A DNA stretch of 64,000 nt, from positions 31,687-95,686 of the forward strand of contig NZ_JADPFC010000006.1 of assembly GCF_015668195.1 (NCBI RefSeq), read 5' to 3'. This document shows, piece by piece, positions 35,191-44,973 of the stretch (its first letter is position 1; each line of letters opens with the position of its first letter). A program made the translations under genes and the position numbers. A model generated the notes under the pieces. It saw only the letters and a program-made list of their open reading frames with translations. It had not been told where the DNA came from and did not search any database. The DNA comes from Romboutsia_C sp015668195. GTDB taxonomy: Bacteria > Bacillota > Clostridia > Peptostreptococcales > Peptostreptococcaceae.

Positions 35191-36452
35191 ATATTATAAC
35201 AGAATTCTCCATTTTCCTTGAGATTTAAGAAATCTGCATAACCTATATCAAATATTCTATTTTCTAAGTTTTCTATTTCTACCTTATTTTTAATTAAATA
35301 AGTTATAGTTCCTATATAAGATATATCACCTTGGGCAATAGCTCCATATATAACATTATCTTTATATATAAACTTCTTATAATTATTATCCTTTCTAACT
35401 GCAACCTTGTATGATTCATCTATAGGTTCTATTATTCCAAGGGATACTGTCGCTATTCCCATAAAGTTCATACTATTTTTTGCTGTAAAACTATCATCTA
35501 TTAATCTTTCTTTTCCGTACATATTATAAGCTGAGACTAAACCTTGCTTTACAGCTATTGGCCATATAGCATTTTTGCCTACTACATCTCCTGCTGCATA
35601 TACATCATTTTGCGTAGTTTCACATTTGTCATTTATAACTATTCCTTTATCATAAGATATGTTAGTGTTTTTTATAAAATCTGCATTTGGTCTAACTCCT
35701 GTAGCCACAACAACCATTTCACACTCAACTAAAGTGCCATCTTCTAATAATATACCTACTATATCATTGTTGTCTTTTATTACAATTTCTTTTATAGATA
35801 CCCCTTGATATAGTTTTGCTCCTTTTTTTACAAACTCATTTTCATATATTGATGCACTATACTTATCTAGTTGTTTATTAAGTATGAATTGACCTGTGTT
35901 TACTAAAGATACTTCAATATTTTTGTACTCTAACAACCCAACAAGAGCATCTATTCCAACTAACCCAGCTCCTATAATAGCTACTTTATTTATTTTTTTA
36001 ACTTTATCCTTTATATTATATACATCTTCTATATTTCTTAATGGGTATACATTATTTGCTTCTCTTAAATTCTTTATTGGAGGTATAAATGCAGATGCAC
36101 CCGTAGCTATTAGAAGTTTATTATATTCTATAACCTGATTTTCCAATATTACCTTTTTAGAATTTGTGTCTAAAGATTTAACACTTGTTCCTTTTACCCA
36201 TATGATATTATTTTCTTTCATAAATTCTTCATCTATAAAGTTTATTTCCTCTACAGTTCTATGGTTAGATATAACATGATGCAACATACAACGCGAGTAT
36301 GTTTTATCATCCTTTGATACTATTACTATGCTACCTTCTTTATCCAATTCCCTTAATGTTTTAGCTGCACTTATCCCTGCTGCACTTGCTCCCAATATAA
36401 CATAATCAATACTTTTTTTATTTCTAAATATGTTTAATATTTTATCTAACAT
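35187..36452 (-). CDS. FAD/NAD-dependent oxidoreductase linked to CO dehydrogenase
   Basis: 421 aa pyridine nucleotide-disulfide-type flavoprotein of the NADH oxidase/rubredoxin reductase group. The FAD motif is YVILGASAAGISAA near residue 20, the NAD motif IAIIGAGLVGIDALV-like near residue 158, and the second FAD motif CETTQNDVYAAGDVV near residue 285. The ATG at 36452 follows GGGAG and overlaps the ferredoxin-like gene by 7 bases. As third gene of cooS-cooF-flavoprotein it probably passes electrons from CO oxidation to NAD(P)+, or the reverse; this is inferred from context. Confidence 0.88.
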   Translation of the reverse strand: MLDKILNIFRNKKSIDYVILGASAAGISAAKTLRELDKEGSIVIVSKDDKTYSRCMLHHVISNHRTVEEINFIDEEFMKENNIIWVKGTSVKSLDTNSKKVILENQVIEYNKLLIATGASAFIPPIKNLREANNVYPLRNIEDVYNIKDKVKKINKVAIIGAGLVGIDALVGLLEYKNIEVSLVNTGQFILNKQLDKYSASIYENEFVKKGAKLYQGVSIKEIVIKDNNDIVGILLEDGTLVECEMVVVATGVRPNADFIKNTNISYDKGIVINDKCETTQNDVYAAGDVVGKNAIWPIAVKQGLVSAYNMYGKERLIDDSFTAKNSMNFMGIATVSLGIIEPIDESYKVAVRKDNNYKKFIYKDNVIYGAIAQGDISYIGTITYLIKNKVEIENLENRIFDIGYADFLNLKENGEFCYNI

Positions 36453-36898
36453 AATGATTCTCCCTTCTGTAGCTCTAGTGCTCCAGTTGGGCAATTTGCT
36501 ACACACTTAGGATTTTCTTCATTTATACATAAATCACATTTTAATACAACTTGCTTTGTTTTATCATCTACTTTTAAAACTCCATAAGGACAAGACATTA
36601 TACACATATAACATGAACCACATTTCTTTTCATCATAAGAAACTACTCCTGTTTTTTCATCTTTAACCATTGCTCCGCTCATACAAGTTAAAACGCATTC
36701 TGGCTCATCACAATGTCTACATATAATTGGCACTGGTTTATTGTCTTTATCTAACTCTATATGTCCTCTACTATCATTATCTATATCATCTAGATTAAGT
36801 GTATATATGTTGCTATTTTCACTGTGTTTTAACATACAAGCTAAAACACAACTTTTACATCCAGTACACAATTCTTTATTAATTATAATTCTATGCAT
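36446..36898 (-). CDS. cooF: CooF-type polyferredoxin, electron carrier for CO dehydrogenase
   Basis: 150 aa with four cysteine clusters for [4Fe-4S] centres: CTGCKSCVLAC, CRHCDEPECVLTC, CGSCYMCIMSC and CDLCINEENPKCVANC. This is the CooF/HycB pattern. It lies between cooS (8-base overlap) and the flavoprotein gene (7-base overlap), so all three are likely co-translated and work as one electron-transfer chain. Confidence 0.92.
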   Translation of the reverse strand: MHRIIINKELCTGCKSCVLACMLKHSENSNIYTLNLDDIDNDSRGHIELDKDNKPVPIICRHCDEPECVLTCMSGAMVKDEKTGVVSYDEKKCGSCYMCIMSCPYGVLKVDDKTKQVVLKCDLCINEENPKCVANCPTGALELQKGESLC

Positions 36899-38792
36899 AA
36901 GCTTCCACTTCCTTTAACCCAAGTTTTTGTCTTCTATCAATTATTATTTCTTCTAATTGCTCTGCTGATGATTTTGGGTCTGGATTAACTATAACGTGAC
37001 CTCCTGTTAAGTCTTTTAATTTTTCTGTAAGAACTTCTGTTACTAATTTTCCTCCTGTTATAAATGGTGGTAATGCTAAGTGAAGTGGTAATCCTAGTGC
37101 TAAGCCAAATGCTCCATCAGCTAATGCCTGCTCCTCTAGCCATTGTGGTGCTGATAGTACAAGTGGTAATTGAGGTAAATCTATACCTAATTCTGCTGCT
37201 ATTTCTGTAGCAACTATTTCTAATCTTCCTATTGCTAAACATGGTCCAAAGTTTAGTACTGGTGGTATTCCTAAAGACTTACAAACTTCTTTTAAGTTAT
37301 CTCCTGCTAATTCTTCTGCACCTGGAGACATAAGTCCTACATTTTCAAGCCCTCCTGTTGAACATCCAGCAGAAAGAACTATTATATCTCTCTTAATTAA
37401 TTCTTTAGTTAATTCAACTGTGTTTATATCGTGTCCACCAGCAGTCATATTTGAACATCCAACTACAGCAGCTATTCCCTTTATTTTTCCTTCTGCTATT
37501 AAATTTATTAATGGTTTCCATGAATCTCCTAAGAATGCTTTTAAGTTCTTTTCACTTACTCCGGTTAAAGACTTTTCATATCCATGGTCACTTGGTACAT
37601 CTATTTCTACTACATTTCTTCTTTCTTTATATGCTTCTAATGCTTTATTTATTAGCTTTTCGCTTATAGATTCTACATTTTCTCTATCAAATGGTATATA
37701 CTCTGCATTTGCTTTTTTCGCTACATCATCTAAGCAAACCATCTTAACTTTATATTTATCTGCTATTGGCTCAAGTCCTGGTATTGTACAGTTAAATTCT
37801 GATAGTACCATATCTATAGCCCCTGTTGAAAGTACAGCCTCACTAGTAAAGTTGTTTCCTGCGTGACCTACAAATACCTCTTGGTAATGTTCTCCTCTTA
37901 ATTGTAAATCTTGACCTACACAAGTACATCCAACTAATTTGAATCCTTTAGCTCCTACCGATTTTGCTAATTCTACTACGTCACTGTCCTTTAATCTATC
38001 TTGGAAATGAGAGAATACTGAATGTTGATGTCCTGTTATCATTATATTTATATAATCTTTATCTATAACATTAAATCCTACTGGAGCCATTCTTATAACT
38101 GGTTCTCCTAACATAACATCATTTAAAAGATTAGTTAATGTAAGACCATATAACCCTGTTGATATACCTAAATTTAAGCAATTAACCAACATATCTACTG
38201 GATCACTATTTAAGTTTGTCGATGATTTTACTATTGCATCAAATACTTCTGACTTAGCTCCACCCGGCATTATTCCTAGCTCTTTCCATTTATCTACTCT
38301 TGGTCCATATGCTACTTTTTCAACTAATTCCATTTTCTCGTGTCTTGGTTTATATAAATCATTTAATACCTTATTGGCTATATCTATACATTTTTGGTGA
38401 TTATCTTTAGATTCTATTCCAAACATTTCAGCTAAATTATTTAGTGCATATAATCCCTTTATATTCCCTTTTTTCTCTCCTAAATCCTTTAGATTTCTAG
38501 CTGTAGTTTCTACTACATGTAAATAACAAGCTGAACCTGATGCAACTGCTCTTAAAAAATTTCTAGCTACTATAGTATCTGCATCTGCTCCACATATACC
38601 TCTTGGTGATTTTGGTGTTACTCTACATGGACCATTTGAACATAATCTACAGCACACTCCTTGAAGTCCAAACCCACATTTAACCTTTTGATCTTCCGTT
38701 CTATGGAATGATGTTTCTACATCCTTTGAAGCTATAAAGCTTTCTAACCTCTTATCAGCACTTTCACACATTCTACAAGTATTACAAGACAT
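36891..38792 (-). CDS. cooS: Anaerobic Ni-Fe carbon monoxide dehydrogenase catalytic subunit
   Basis: Interconverts CO and CO2. The 633 aa protein begins with the cysteines of the B and D clusters (SCNTCRMCESAD and GLQGVCCRLCSNGPCR). It contains the cluster-C region GHQHSVFSH and VGCTCVGQDLQLRGEHY, as well as GCSNMTAGGHD and GPCLAIGRLEI. Length and motifs fit the monofunctional CooS class. No cooC or acetyl-CoA synthase gene is nearby. GGGGG precedes the ATG. Confidence 0.96.
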   Translation of the reverse strand: MSCNTCRMCESADKRLESFIASKDVETSFHRTEDQKVKCGFGLQGVCCRLCSNGPCRVTPKSPRGICGADADTIVARNFLRAVASGSACYLHVVETTARNLKDLGEKKGNIKGLYALNNLAEMFGIESKDNHQKCIDIANKVLNDLYKPRHEKMELVEKVAYGPRVDKWKELGIMPGGAKSEVFDAIVKSSTNLNSDPVDMLVNCLNLGISTGLYGLTLTNLLNDVMLGEPVIRMAPVGFNVIDKDYINIMITGHQHSVFSHFQDRLKDSDVVELAKSVGAKGFKLVGCTCVGQDLQLRGEHYQEVFVGHAGNNFTSEAVLSTGAIDMVLSEFNCTIPGLEPIADKYKVKMVCLDDVAKKANAEYIPFDRENVESISEKLINKALEAYKERRNVVEIDVPSDHGYEKSLTGVSEKNLKAFLGDSWKPLINLIAEGKIKGIAAVVGCSNMTAGGHDINTVELTKELIKRDIIVLSAGCSTGGLENVGLMSPGAEELAGDNLKEVCKSLGIPPVLNFGPCLAIGRLEIVATEIAAELGIDLPQLPLVLSAPQWLEEQALADGAFGLALGLPLHLALPPFITGGKLVTEVLTEKLKDLTGGHVIVNPDPKSSAEQLEEIIIDRRQKLGLKEVEAYA

Positions 38793-39185
38793 AATATTTC
38801 CCCCTTAATATTATTTATTAAATTTTAATTTAGATGAAAATTTAGTTAGAATTGAATTGATTTGACTTTGATGACTTGATTGATTTTTTTTTAACTATAA
38901 TTTTATATTCAATATTTACCATAAAAATTTTAATCTTAAACATATTTTTTAAATTTTTTCTTATCTTAATTATAAAACTTTTTTTATATATATTTATTTT
39001 TTATAATGATTAATATGTTCATTATATAATTAAACACTATTTATTGTTAGCCTATACCCATTTTATTTTATATTAATCTGTCGTTTTATCAATATTATTG
39101 TAAAATTTTTTTCTTTGTTATGTTGGAATTTTTTTGTTATAATATTACTGAATACATAATAAAAAAATCAAGGGAGGATTTTGTG
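38793..39185. other. Divergent regulatory region between cooS and the ferredoxin gene
   Basis: About 390 AT-rich bases without a gene. Near cooS (38850-38885) the sequence carries several closely spaced TTGAT/TGACTT repeats (TCAA repeats in the cooS direction), possibly activator sites. The ferredoxin promoter lies at 39115-39143. No riboswitch is seen. Confidence 0.4.
39115..39143 (+). promoter_or_regulatory. Promoter of the ferredoxin gene
   Basis: TTGTTA (39115-39120) and TATAAT (39138-39143) are separated by 17 bases. The start codon lies about 43 bases downstream, after a GGGAGG site. Confidence 0.7.
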
Positions 39186-39356
39186 ATGGCTTACATGATA
39201 AACGATGCTTGCATAAGCTGTGGTGCTTGTGCTGCTGAATGTCCAGTTGAATGTATATCTGCAGGAGATGACAAATACGTTATAGATGCAGATACTTGTG
39301 TTGAATGTGGTGCTTGTGCTGGAGTATGTCCAGTTGATGCTCCTCAACCAGAGTAA
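39186..39356 (+). CDS. 2[4Fe-4S] ferredoxin
   Basis: 56 aa clostridial-type ferredoxin. Two CxxCxxCxxxCP clusters are present: CISCGACAAECP and CVECGACAGVCP. The ATG at 39186 is set by GGGAGG upstream; an earlier in-frame ATG would add a 22-residue stretch foreign to the family and overlap the promoter. It is divergent from cooS and convergent with rex, and likely serves as a general low-potential electron carrier. Confidence 0.97.
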   Translation: MAYMINDACISCGACAAECPVECISAGDDKYVIDADTCVECGACAGVCPVDAPQPE

Positions 39357-39366
39357 TCTAATATAT

Positions 39367-39400
39367 AAAAACTACCATACATATGTATGGTAGTTTTTTA
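39367..39400. terminator. Bidirectional terminator between the ferredoxin gene and rex
   Basis: AAAAACTACCATACAT and its complement form a perfect palindrome with T runs on both sides, 10 bases past the ferredoxin stop. Confidence 0.88.
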
Positions 39401-39403
39401 TTT

Positions 39404-40042
39404 TTATAATTCTTCTTCACTTTCTTTCATTAAGTATGATAGAGTGAATAAACTTTCTGTTAAATTTACGTTCTCAACTATAACATCTTTTGGTACTTCT
39501 AAATCTATAGGTGCGAAGTTCCATATTCCTTTTATACCAACACTAACTAATCTATTAACTGTGTCTTGCGCTCCGTTCTTAGGTATACATAGTATAGCAA
39601 TATCTATATTATGTTCCTCAACATATTTCTCTATTTCCTCTGAGTCTAGTACTTCAAAATCTCTTATTTTTAATCCTATCATTTTTGGATTTGCATCAAA
39701 TAATGCTTTAACTTCAAATCCAGCTTTTCTAAATCCAGAATAGTTAGCTATTGCTTGACCTAAGTTTCCTGCCCCTATTAGTATTGCGTTATACTTTCTA
39801 TCTAGCCCCAAAATTTTTCCGATTTCATTATGAAGCGCTTCTACATTATAGCCATAACCTTGTTGCCCAAATCCACCAAAATTATTTAAATCTTGTCTTA
39901 TTTGAGATGCTGTAAAACCGATAATCTCACTTAATTCCTTAGATGATATTCTATGTATATCCTTATCTAATAACTCTCCTAAGTATCTATGATATTTCGG
40001 TAATCTTCTTATAACTGCCATCGATATATTCTTAGAACCCAT
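39404..40042 (-). CDS. rex: Redox-sensing transcriptional repressor Rex
   Basis: Senses the NADH/NAD+ ratio and represses fermentation genes when NADH is low. The 212 aa protein has an N-terminal winged helix (IRRLPKYHRYLGEL to DLNNFGGFGQQGYGY, residues 10-65) and a Rossmann domain with ILIGAGNLGQAIANY near residue 90. The ATG at 40042 is chosen because AGGAGG lies 7 bases upstream; nine in-frame codons before it have no site. I see no clear Rex operator in the flanking promoters. Confidence 0.96.
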   Translation of the reverse strand: MGSKNISMAVIRRLPKYHRYLGELLDKDIHRISSKELSEIIGFTASQIRQDLNNFGGFGQQGYGYNVEALHNEIGKILGLDRKYNAILIGAGNLGQAIANYSGFRKAGFEVKALFDANPKMIGLKIRDFEVLDSEEIEKYVEEHNIDIAILCIPKNGAQDTVNRLVSVGIKGIWNFAPIDLEVPKDVIVENVNLTESLFTLSYLMKESEEEL

Positions 40043-40161
40043 TTTTTTCACCTCCTGTAAATATGACATAATTATCTATATTTTTAAAACATAGTTTAAT
40101 ATCCTTGATTATATTATATCAAAACATTATAATTTTAGGTAGTTCAAGGAGGTATAAATTT

Positions 40162-42075
40162 ATGATCGTTTTGTCGTGTAATAACTTAAATAAAAGTTTT
40201 GGAATAGATTCTATATTAGAAAATGTAAGTTTTACTGTTAATGAAAGTGATAAAATAGGGATAGTTGGTGTAAATGGTACGGGTAAAACTACTCTATTTA
40301 AAGTTATCTCTGGAATATATGGTTATGATAGTGGAGATATATATACGTCTAAAGATTGTGAAATAGGATACTTAGAACAGCATACCAATTTCCACTCAAA
40401 CAACACCATTTTAGAAGAAGTTTTAGAAGTATTTAAAGACTTAATAGAGATGGAAAACTACTTAAGAAACTTAGAGGTTAAAATAGCTGAAGAAAGTGCA
40501 AATCCTAACTCAAATAAACTTGAAAAAATAATGGATGAATACTCTCGCAAATTAGAAAAGTTCTCTGATATGAATGGTTACGGATATAAATCTGAGGCAA
40601 AAGGTGTTTTAAAAGGATTAGGGTTTAGCGATGACGATATGAACAAGCCTATAGACGTACTTTCTGGTGGTGAAAAGACTAGAGTGCTTCTAGGTAAACT
40701 ACTTCTTAGAAAACCTACTCTACTTCTACTAGACGAACCTACTAACCATCTAGATGCAGAAGCAATAGAATGGCTTGAAGTTTTCTTAAAACAATATAAA
40801 GGTACTGTAATTTTAATATCACATGATAGATATTTCCTAGACCAAGTTGTTAATAGAGTATTTGAGATACATAATAAGAGATTAAAATCTTATAATGGAA
40901 ATTACTCTGACTTCGTAAAAGCCTCTATTGTTGAAAAAGAAATAGAACAAAAGAAGTATGAAGACCAGCAAAAGGAAATAAAGAAACAAGAAGAATCTAT
41001 AGAAAGATTAAAAGCATATGGCAGAGAAAAGCATGTAAAAAGAGCTAGAAGTAAAGAAAAAATGCTTGCTAAAGTCGATGTATTAGATAAGCCTGATGGA
41101 GAAAGAAAGAGGGCTAGAATAGAGTTTAATCCATCTATTACTAGTGGTAATGATGTTCTCCAATTAAGAGATATCTCTATGGGATATGGTGAAAAAATAT
41201 TATTTAAAGATATAGATCTCGATATATATAGAGGAGAAAAGGTTGCTCTTATAGGTGCTAATGGTATCGGTAAATCTACTCTATTTAAAATAATTATGAA
41301 TGAGTTAAATCCTTTTTCTGGAGACGTTAAGTTTGGTACTAATGTCAATGTATCTTATTTCCACCAGGAGCAAAAAACTCTTAATTTAGAAAATACTATT
41401 ATAGATGAAATATGGAATGATAATACTCACCTGACTCAAACTACTCTTAGAAGTATGCTCGGAGCCTTTTTATTTGAAGGCGAAGATGTATTTAAAAAGA
41501 TTTCAACATTAAGTGGTGGAGAAAGAGCTAGAGTTGCTATACTTAAATTAATTCTTTCAAAAGCTAATTTTCTTCTTCTTGATGAGCCTACTAACCACTT
41601 AGATATAGATTCTAAAGAAGTTCTTGAAGAAGCTTTATGTGGGTATACAGGTACAGTATTTACAATATCTCATGATAGATATTTCCTAAATACTGTTGTA
41701 GATAAAATATTAGTTTTAGATGAAACTGGTATAACTGAATACCTTGGTAATTATGACTACTATTTAGAAAAGAAAAAACAAGTTCAAGAAATGAGTACTA
41801 ATGTTGAGGTTGTAGAGAAAACTAAAACACAACTAAAAGATGAAAAACGTAAAGAGAGAGAACAAAGAGAAATAGAAAAGAAAAACAGAGTTAAAAGACA
41901 AAATATAGAGAAGGAAATAGAAGAAACTGAATCTGAAATAGAAGAACTTGATATATTACTATGTCAAGAGGAGGTCTATTCTAATCCTGATAGATCAAGA
42001 GAAGTTAGTCAAAAAAAATCATCTCTTGAAGATAAGTTATCTACTTTATATGAAGAGTGGGAATTATTTATGTAG
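40162..42075 (+). CDS. ABC-F family ATP-binding protein (YdiF type)
   Basis: 637 aa soluble protein with two ABC ATPase domains. Walker A sequences are GVNGTGKTTLFK and GANGIGKSTLFK, signatures LSGGEKTRVLL and LSGGERARVAI, and DEPTNHLD occurs twice. The inter-domain linker is highly charged (about residues 255-320), and a Lys/Glu-rich coiled-coil C-terminus follows. There are no membrane segments, so it is a ribosome-associated ABC-F factor rather than a transporter. The ATG at 40162 follows AAGGAGG. It may act in translation or ribosome protection; no drug is implied by the sequence. Confidence 0.92.
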   Translation: MIVLSCNNLNKSFGIDSILENVSFTVNESDKIGIVGVNGTGKTTLFKVISGIYGYDSGDIYTSKDCEIGYLEQHTNFHSNNTILEEVLEVFKDLIEMENYLRNLEVKIAEESANPNSNKLEKIMDEYSRKLEKFSDMNGYGYKSEAKGVLKGLGFSDDDMNKPIDVLSGGEKTRVLLGKLLLRKPTLLLLDEPTNHLDAEAIEWLEVFLKQYKGTVILISHDRYFLDQVVNRVFEIHNKRLKSYNGNYSDFVKASIVEKEIEQKKYEDQQKEIKKQEESIERLKAYGREKHVKRARSKEKMLAKVDVLDKPDGERKRARIEFNPSITSGNDVLQLRDISMGYGEKILFKDIDLDIYRGEKVALIGANGIGKSTLFKIIMNELNPFSGDVKFGTNVNVSYFHQEQKTLNLENTIIDEIWNDNTHLTQTTLRSMLGAFLFEGEDVFKKISTLSGGERARVAILKLILSKANFLLLDEPTNHLDIDSKEVLEEALCGYTGTVFTISHDRYFLNTVVDKILVLDETGITEYLGNYDYYLEKKKQVQEMSTNVEVVEKTKTQLKDEKRKEREQREIEKKNRVKRQNIEKEIEETESEIEELDILLCQEEVYSNPDRSREVSQKKSSLEDKLSTLYEEWELFM

Positions 42076-42100
42076 AAGCCATTTATAGGCTTCTTTTTTA
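42074..42100 (+). terminator. Terminator after the ABC-F gene
   Basis: A 7-bp stem AGAAGCC/GGCTTCT with a 7-base loop and six Ts, starting at the stop codon. Confidence 0.85.
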
Positions 42101-42238
42101 TGTAGATAATTTCATAAGATAATATTATAATATAAAATGTTTTCAATTTAAATTTCTATAATTTATATAGTTACACACATACTTTATTATGATATTATTT
42201 AACAAGATGATTTTAAAATTAAATAAAGGGGTGATATT

Positions 42239-43615
42239 TTGCAAGGATTATTTTCCTTAAGTGATGATAATAAGATGTTCTATAAGGTACTTGTGTCATT
42301 ATGTATTCCTATAATAATTCAACAACTTATATCAACATCAGTAAATGTAATAGATACTATGATGATAAGTAGTTTAGGCGAAACATCAGTAGCTTCTATA
42401 GGTGTTGCAAATCAGTTCTTTTTCTTATTTAGTATGTCACTATCAGGCATTACTGGTGGTGCAGGAATATTTATTTCTCAGTTTTTTGGAAAAGGCGATA
42501 CAACTAATATTCGTAAGGTAACTGGCTTTACTATTATATTAGCAATTTTACTTAGCTTGGTATTCTTTATTCCAGCATTAATAATACCAACAGAAATTAT
42601 CCATATATTTTCATATGATCCTGAAGTAATAAAACAATGTAGAGAGTACTTTAGTATAGTTATATTTTGTTATCCTCTTATTGCTATGAGTACTGTATTT
42701 AGTACAGGTTCAAGAGGAATTAGAAATCCTAAGCTAGGTATGATCTGTAGTTCAGTTGCATTAATTGTTAATATAATTCTTAATTACGGTCTTATATTTG
42801 GTAATTTAGGAATGCCTATGTTAGGTGTTAAAGGAGCTGCACTTGCTACTGTTATAGCTAGAATAGTTGAATTTTCTTTAATAGTTGGATATGTATACTT
42901 CTTAAAAAAAGATTATACTTTGAAATTTGGTATAAAAGAATTAAAACTTATTGATAAAGAGTTTTCATCATCATTCTTAAAAACTAGCTTTCCAATATTC
43001 CTAAATGACACTGCATGGGCAATTGGTACAGTATTATATTCTGTTGCATACTCAAAAGCTGGTACTTCTGCAATAGCTGCTAGCCAAATAGCAACAAGTA
43101 CAGGTAACTTCTTTATAATGACGGCTGTATGTATAGCCATAGGTGCATCTATAATGTTAGGTAATGAGCTTGGCGCAGATAATATTGATAGAGCTATCTC
43201 TTATGCTAAAAAATTCTCTGCTCTTGTGTTTATTACAGGGCTTATCTTTGGAGGATTGCTAATATTAAATATTCCTATGTTATTAAAGATATTTAGTGTT
43301 ACAGACATGTTAGCTCCAGATATAACTAAAATATTTATTATAATGGGTATTTTGATGGCTCTTAAGTCATTTAATACATTAATAGTAATAGGTATTTTAA
43401 GAAGTGGTGGAGATACTAGATATGCTTTATTTTTAGAGCTTGGATGTATGTGGTTAGTATCAATTCCATTAACATTTATAGCAGCATTTAAAGGTGCTCC
43501 TATTTATGTATTAGTACTATTAACTTACAGCGAAGAAATAGTTAAGTTTATATTTGGTGTTCCAAGGGCTTTATCTAGAAAATGGGCTGCAAATATAGTA
43601 AAAGAAATGAATTAA
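42239..43615 (+). CDS. MATE-family multidrug/metabolite efflux transporter
   Basis: 458 aa with 12 hydrophobic helices in two halves, typical of Na+- or H+-driven MATE exporters. Characteristic stretches are LVSLCIPIIIQQLISTSVNVID, SGITGGAGIFISQFFGKGD in the first half and AIAASQIATSTGNFFIMTA in the second, each shown here only in part. Translation starts at TTG after AAGGGGTG. The gene is monocistronic, and the substrate is unknown. Confidence 0.88.
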   Translation: MQGLFSLSDDNKMFYKVLVSLCIPIIIQQLISTSVNVIDTMMISSLGETSVASIGVANQFFFLFSMSLSGITGGAGIFISQFFGKGDTTNIRKVTGFTIILAILLSLVFFIPALIIPTEIIHIFSYDPEVIKQCREYFSIVIFCYPLIAMSTVFSTGSRGIRNPKLGMICSSVALIVNIILNYGLIFGNLGMPMLGVKGAALATVIARIVEFSLIVGYVYFLKKDYTLKFGIKELKLIDKEFSSSFLKTSFPIFLNDTAWAIGTVLYSVAYSKAGTSAIAASQIATSTGNFFIMTAVCIAIGASIMLGNELGADNIDRAISYAKKFSALVFITGLIFGGLLILNIPMLLKIFSVTDMLAPDITKIFIIMGILMALKSFNTLIVIGILRSGGDTRYALFLELGCMWLVSIPLTFIAAFKGAPIYVLVLLTYSEEIVKFIFGVPRALSRKWAANIVKEMN

Positions 43616-43619
43616 TTAA

Positions 43620-43654
43620 AAAATAACTCTGAGAAATCTCTCAGAGTTATTTTC
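43620..43654. terminator. Bidirectional terminator after the MATE gene
   Basis: A 14-bp stem AAATAACTCTGAGA/TCTCAGAGTTATTT between the convergent MATE gene and the small membrane protein gene. Confidence 0.85.
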
Positions 43655-43656
43655 TA

Positions 43657-43929
43657 TCACATTGTACCTATAAGTGCACTAAAAATATATATCACTAAAA
43701 ATAATGTACTTATAATCCATAAGCCTACTGATATTTTTTTATTCTCTTCATAATAAATATATGATGTTATAAATCCAGAAACTATAGCTCCTGAACATAA
43801 AAAGTCTATTATTGATGTAGCTAATGAACTTGCTAATATAGCATATAAATCTATTATTGATGTAAATACTAATAAAAACATAATTTGAAATATCACTGCT
43901 ACAGTTAATAGTACATTTGTTTTTTTCAT
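43657..43929 (-). CDS. Small membrane protein of unknown function
   Basis: I do not recognise this 90 aa protein. It has three predicted membrane segments (about residues 6-28, 36-55 and 68-88) and almost no charged residues outside KKTN at the start and EENKK in the middle loop. An AAGGGG site precedes the ATG. It lies 25 bases downstream of tsaD on the same strand and could be co-transcribed with the t6A genes. Confidence 0.6.
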   Translation of the reverse strand: MKKTNVLLTVAVIFQIMFLLVFTSIIDLYAILASSLATSIIDFLCSGAIVSGFITSYIYYEENKKISVGLWIISTLFLVIYIFSALIGTM

Positions 43930-43954
43930 AATTTCCCCTTATAATTTATTGTAT

Positions 43955-44971
43955 TTACCTCTGTCCAATTTTTAGATTTGGAACAGCATTTAAACTCATA
44001 TCATCTATTATTCCATTTATATAGTTATAATATCCTGCGCAACCTATCATAGCAGCGTTATCTGTACATAAATCTACTGGTGGATATTTTATATCTATAT
44101 TATTTTCTTTTCCTAATTCTGTTATCTTTTCTCTAAGTGCTGAGTTACAAGCAACTCCTCCTGCTAAAGCAATAGTGTTGTATCCTTTTTCCTTGGCTGC
44201 TTTTATAGCTTTTTGAGATAATACTTCTACAACAGCTTCTTGGAAAGATGCACATACATCTTCTACTACTATTTCTTCTTTTTTCATCTTTTTAGAGTTT
44301 AGATAATTTAATACAGCAGATTTTAATCCACTAAAACTAAAGTCATAACCTTCATCTAAATAAGCTCTAGGAAAATCTATTGCATTTTTATTTCCTTGCT
44401 TAGCTAACTTATCTACTATTGGTCCACCTGGATACCCAAGTCCCATAGCTCTTGCTATTTTATCAAAAGCTTCTCCAGATGCATCATCTCTTGTTCTTCC
44501 AAGTATCTCATATTTTCCATAGTCCTTAACTTCTACTAAGTGAGTATGTCCACCAGAAACTATTAAAGTTATAAATGGTGGCTTTAAATCCTTATGAGCT
44601 ATATAGTTCGCACTAACATGACCTTCTATATGATTTACTCCTACAAGTGGCTTATTTAGACAAAATGCTAATGATTTTGCATAAGATAGTCCAACAAGTA
44701 AAGCACCAACTAATCCTGGTCCATAAGTTACTGCTATATGATCTATGTCCTTTAATTCTATTTTAGCTTCGTCTAAAGCTTCTTGTAATACTCCATCTAT
44801 ATTTTCGATATGCTTTCTTGATGCAACTTCAGGAACTACTCCACCAAATTTTTTATGTAAATCTATTTGAGTTGAAACTATATTTGTTAAAACTTCTCTA
44901 CCATTTTTTAAAATAGCTATAGAAGTTTCATCACAACTACTCTCTACTGATAATGTTATTATATCTTTCAT
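43955..44971 (-). CDS. tsaD: tRNA N6-adenosine threonylcarbamoyltransferase TsaD
   Basis: Transfers the threonylcarbamoyl group to A37 of ANN-decoding tRNAs. The 338 aa ASKHA-fold protein begins LSVESSCDETSIAILKNG and has the metal-binding NHIEGHVSANY near residue 115 and SGGHTHLV near residue 138. A further motif is LAGGVACNSALRE. It follows rimI by 2 bases in the operon tsaE-tsaB-rimI-tsaD, so the whole TsaBDE complex is encoded together except TsaC. Confidence 0.97.
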   Translation of the reverse strand: MKDIITLSVESSCDETSIAILKNGREVLTNIVSTQIDLHKKFGGVVPEVASRKHIENIDGVLQEALDEAKIELKDIDHIAVTYGPGLVGALLVGLSYAKSLAFCLNKPLVGVNHIEGHVSANYIAHKDLKPPFITLIVSGGHTHLVEVKDYGKYEILGRTRDDASGEAFDKIARAMGLGYPGGPIVDKLAKQGNKNAIDFPRAYLDEGYDFSFSGLKSAVLNYLNSKKMKKEEIVVEDVCASFQEAVVEVLSQKAIKAAKEKGYNTIALAGGVACNSALREKITELGKENNIDIKYPPVDLCTDNAAMIGCAGYYNYINGIIDDMSLNAVPNLKIGQR

Positions 44972-44973
44972 TA

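Noticed and set aside
40902..41348. 148-codon frame opposite the ABC-F gene
   Set aside because: Antisense to a well-conserved region; composition mirrors the real gene.
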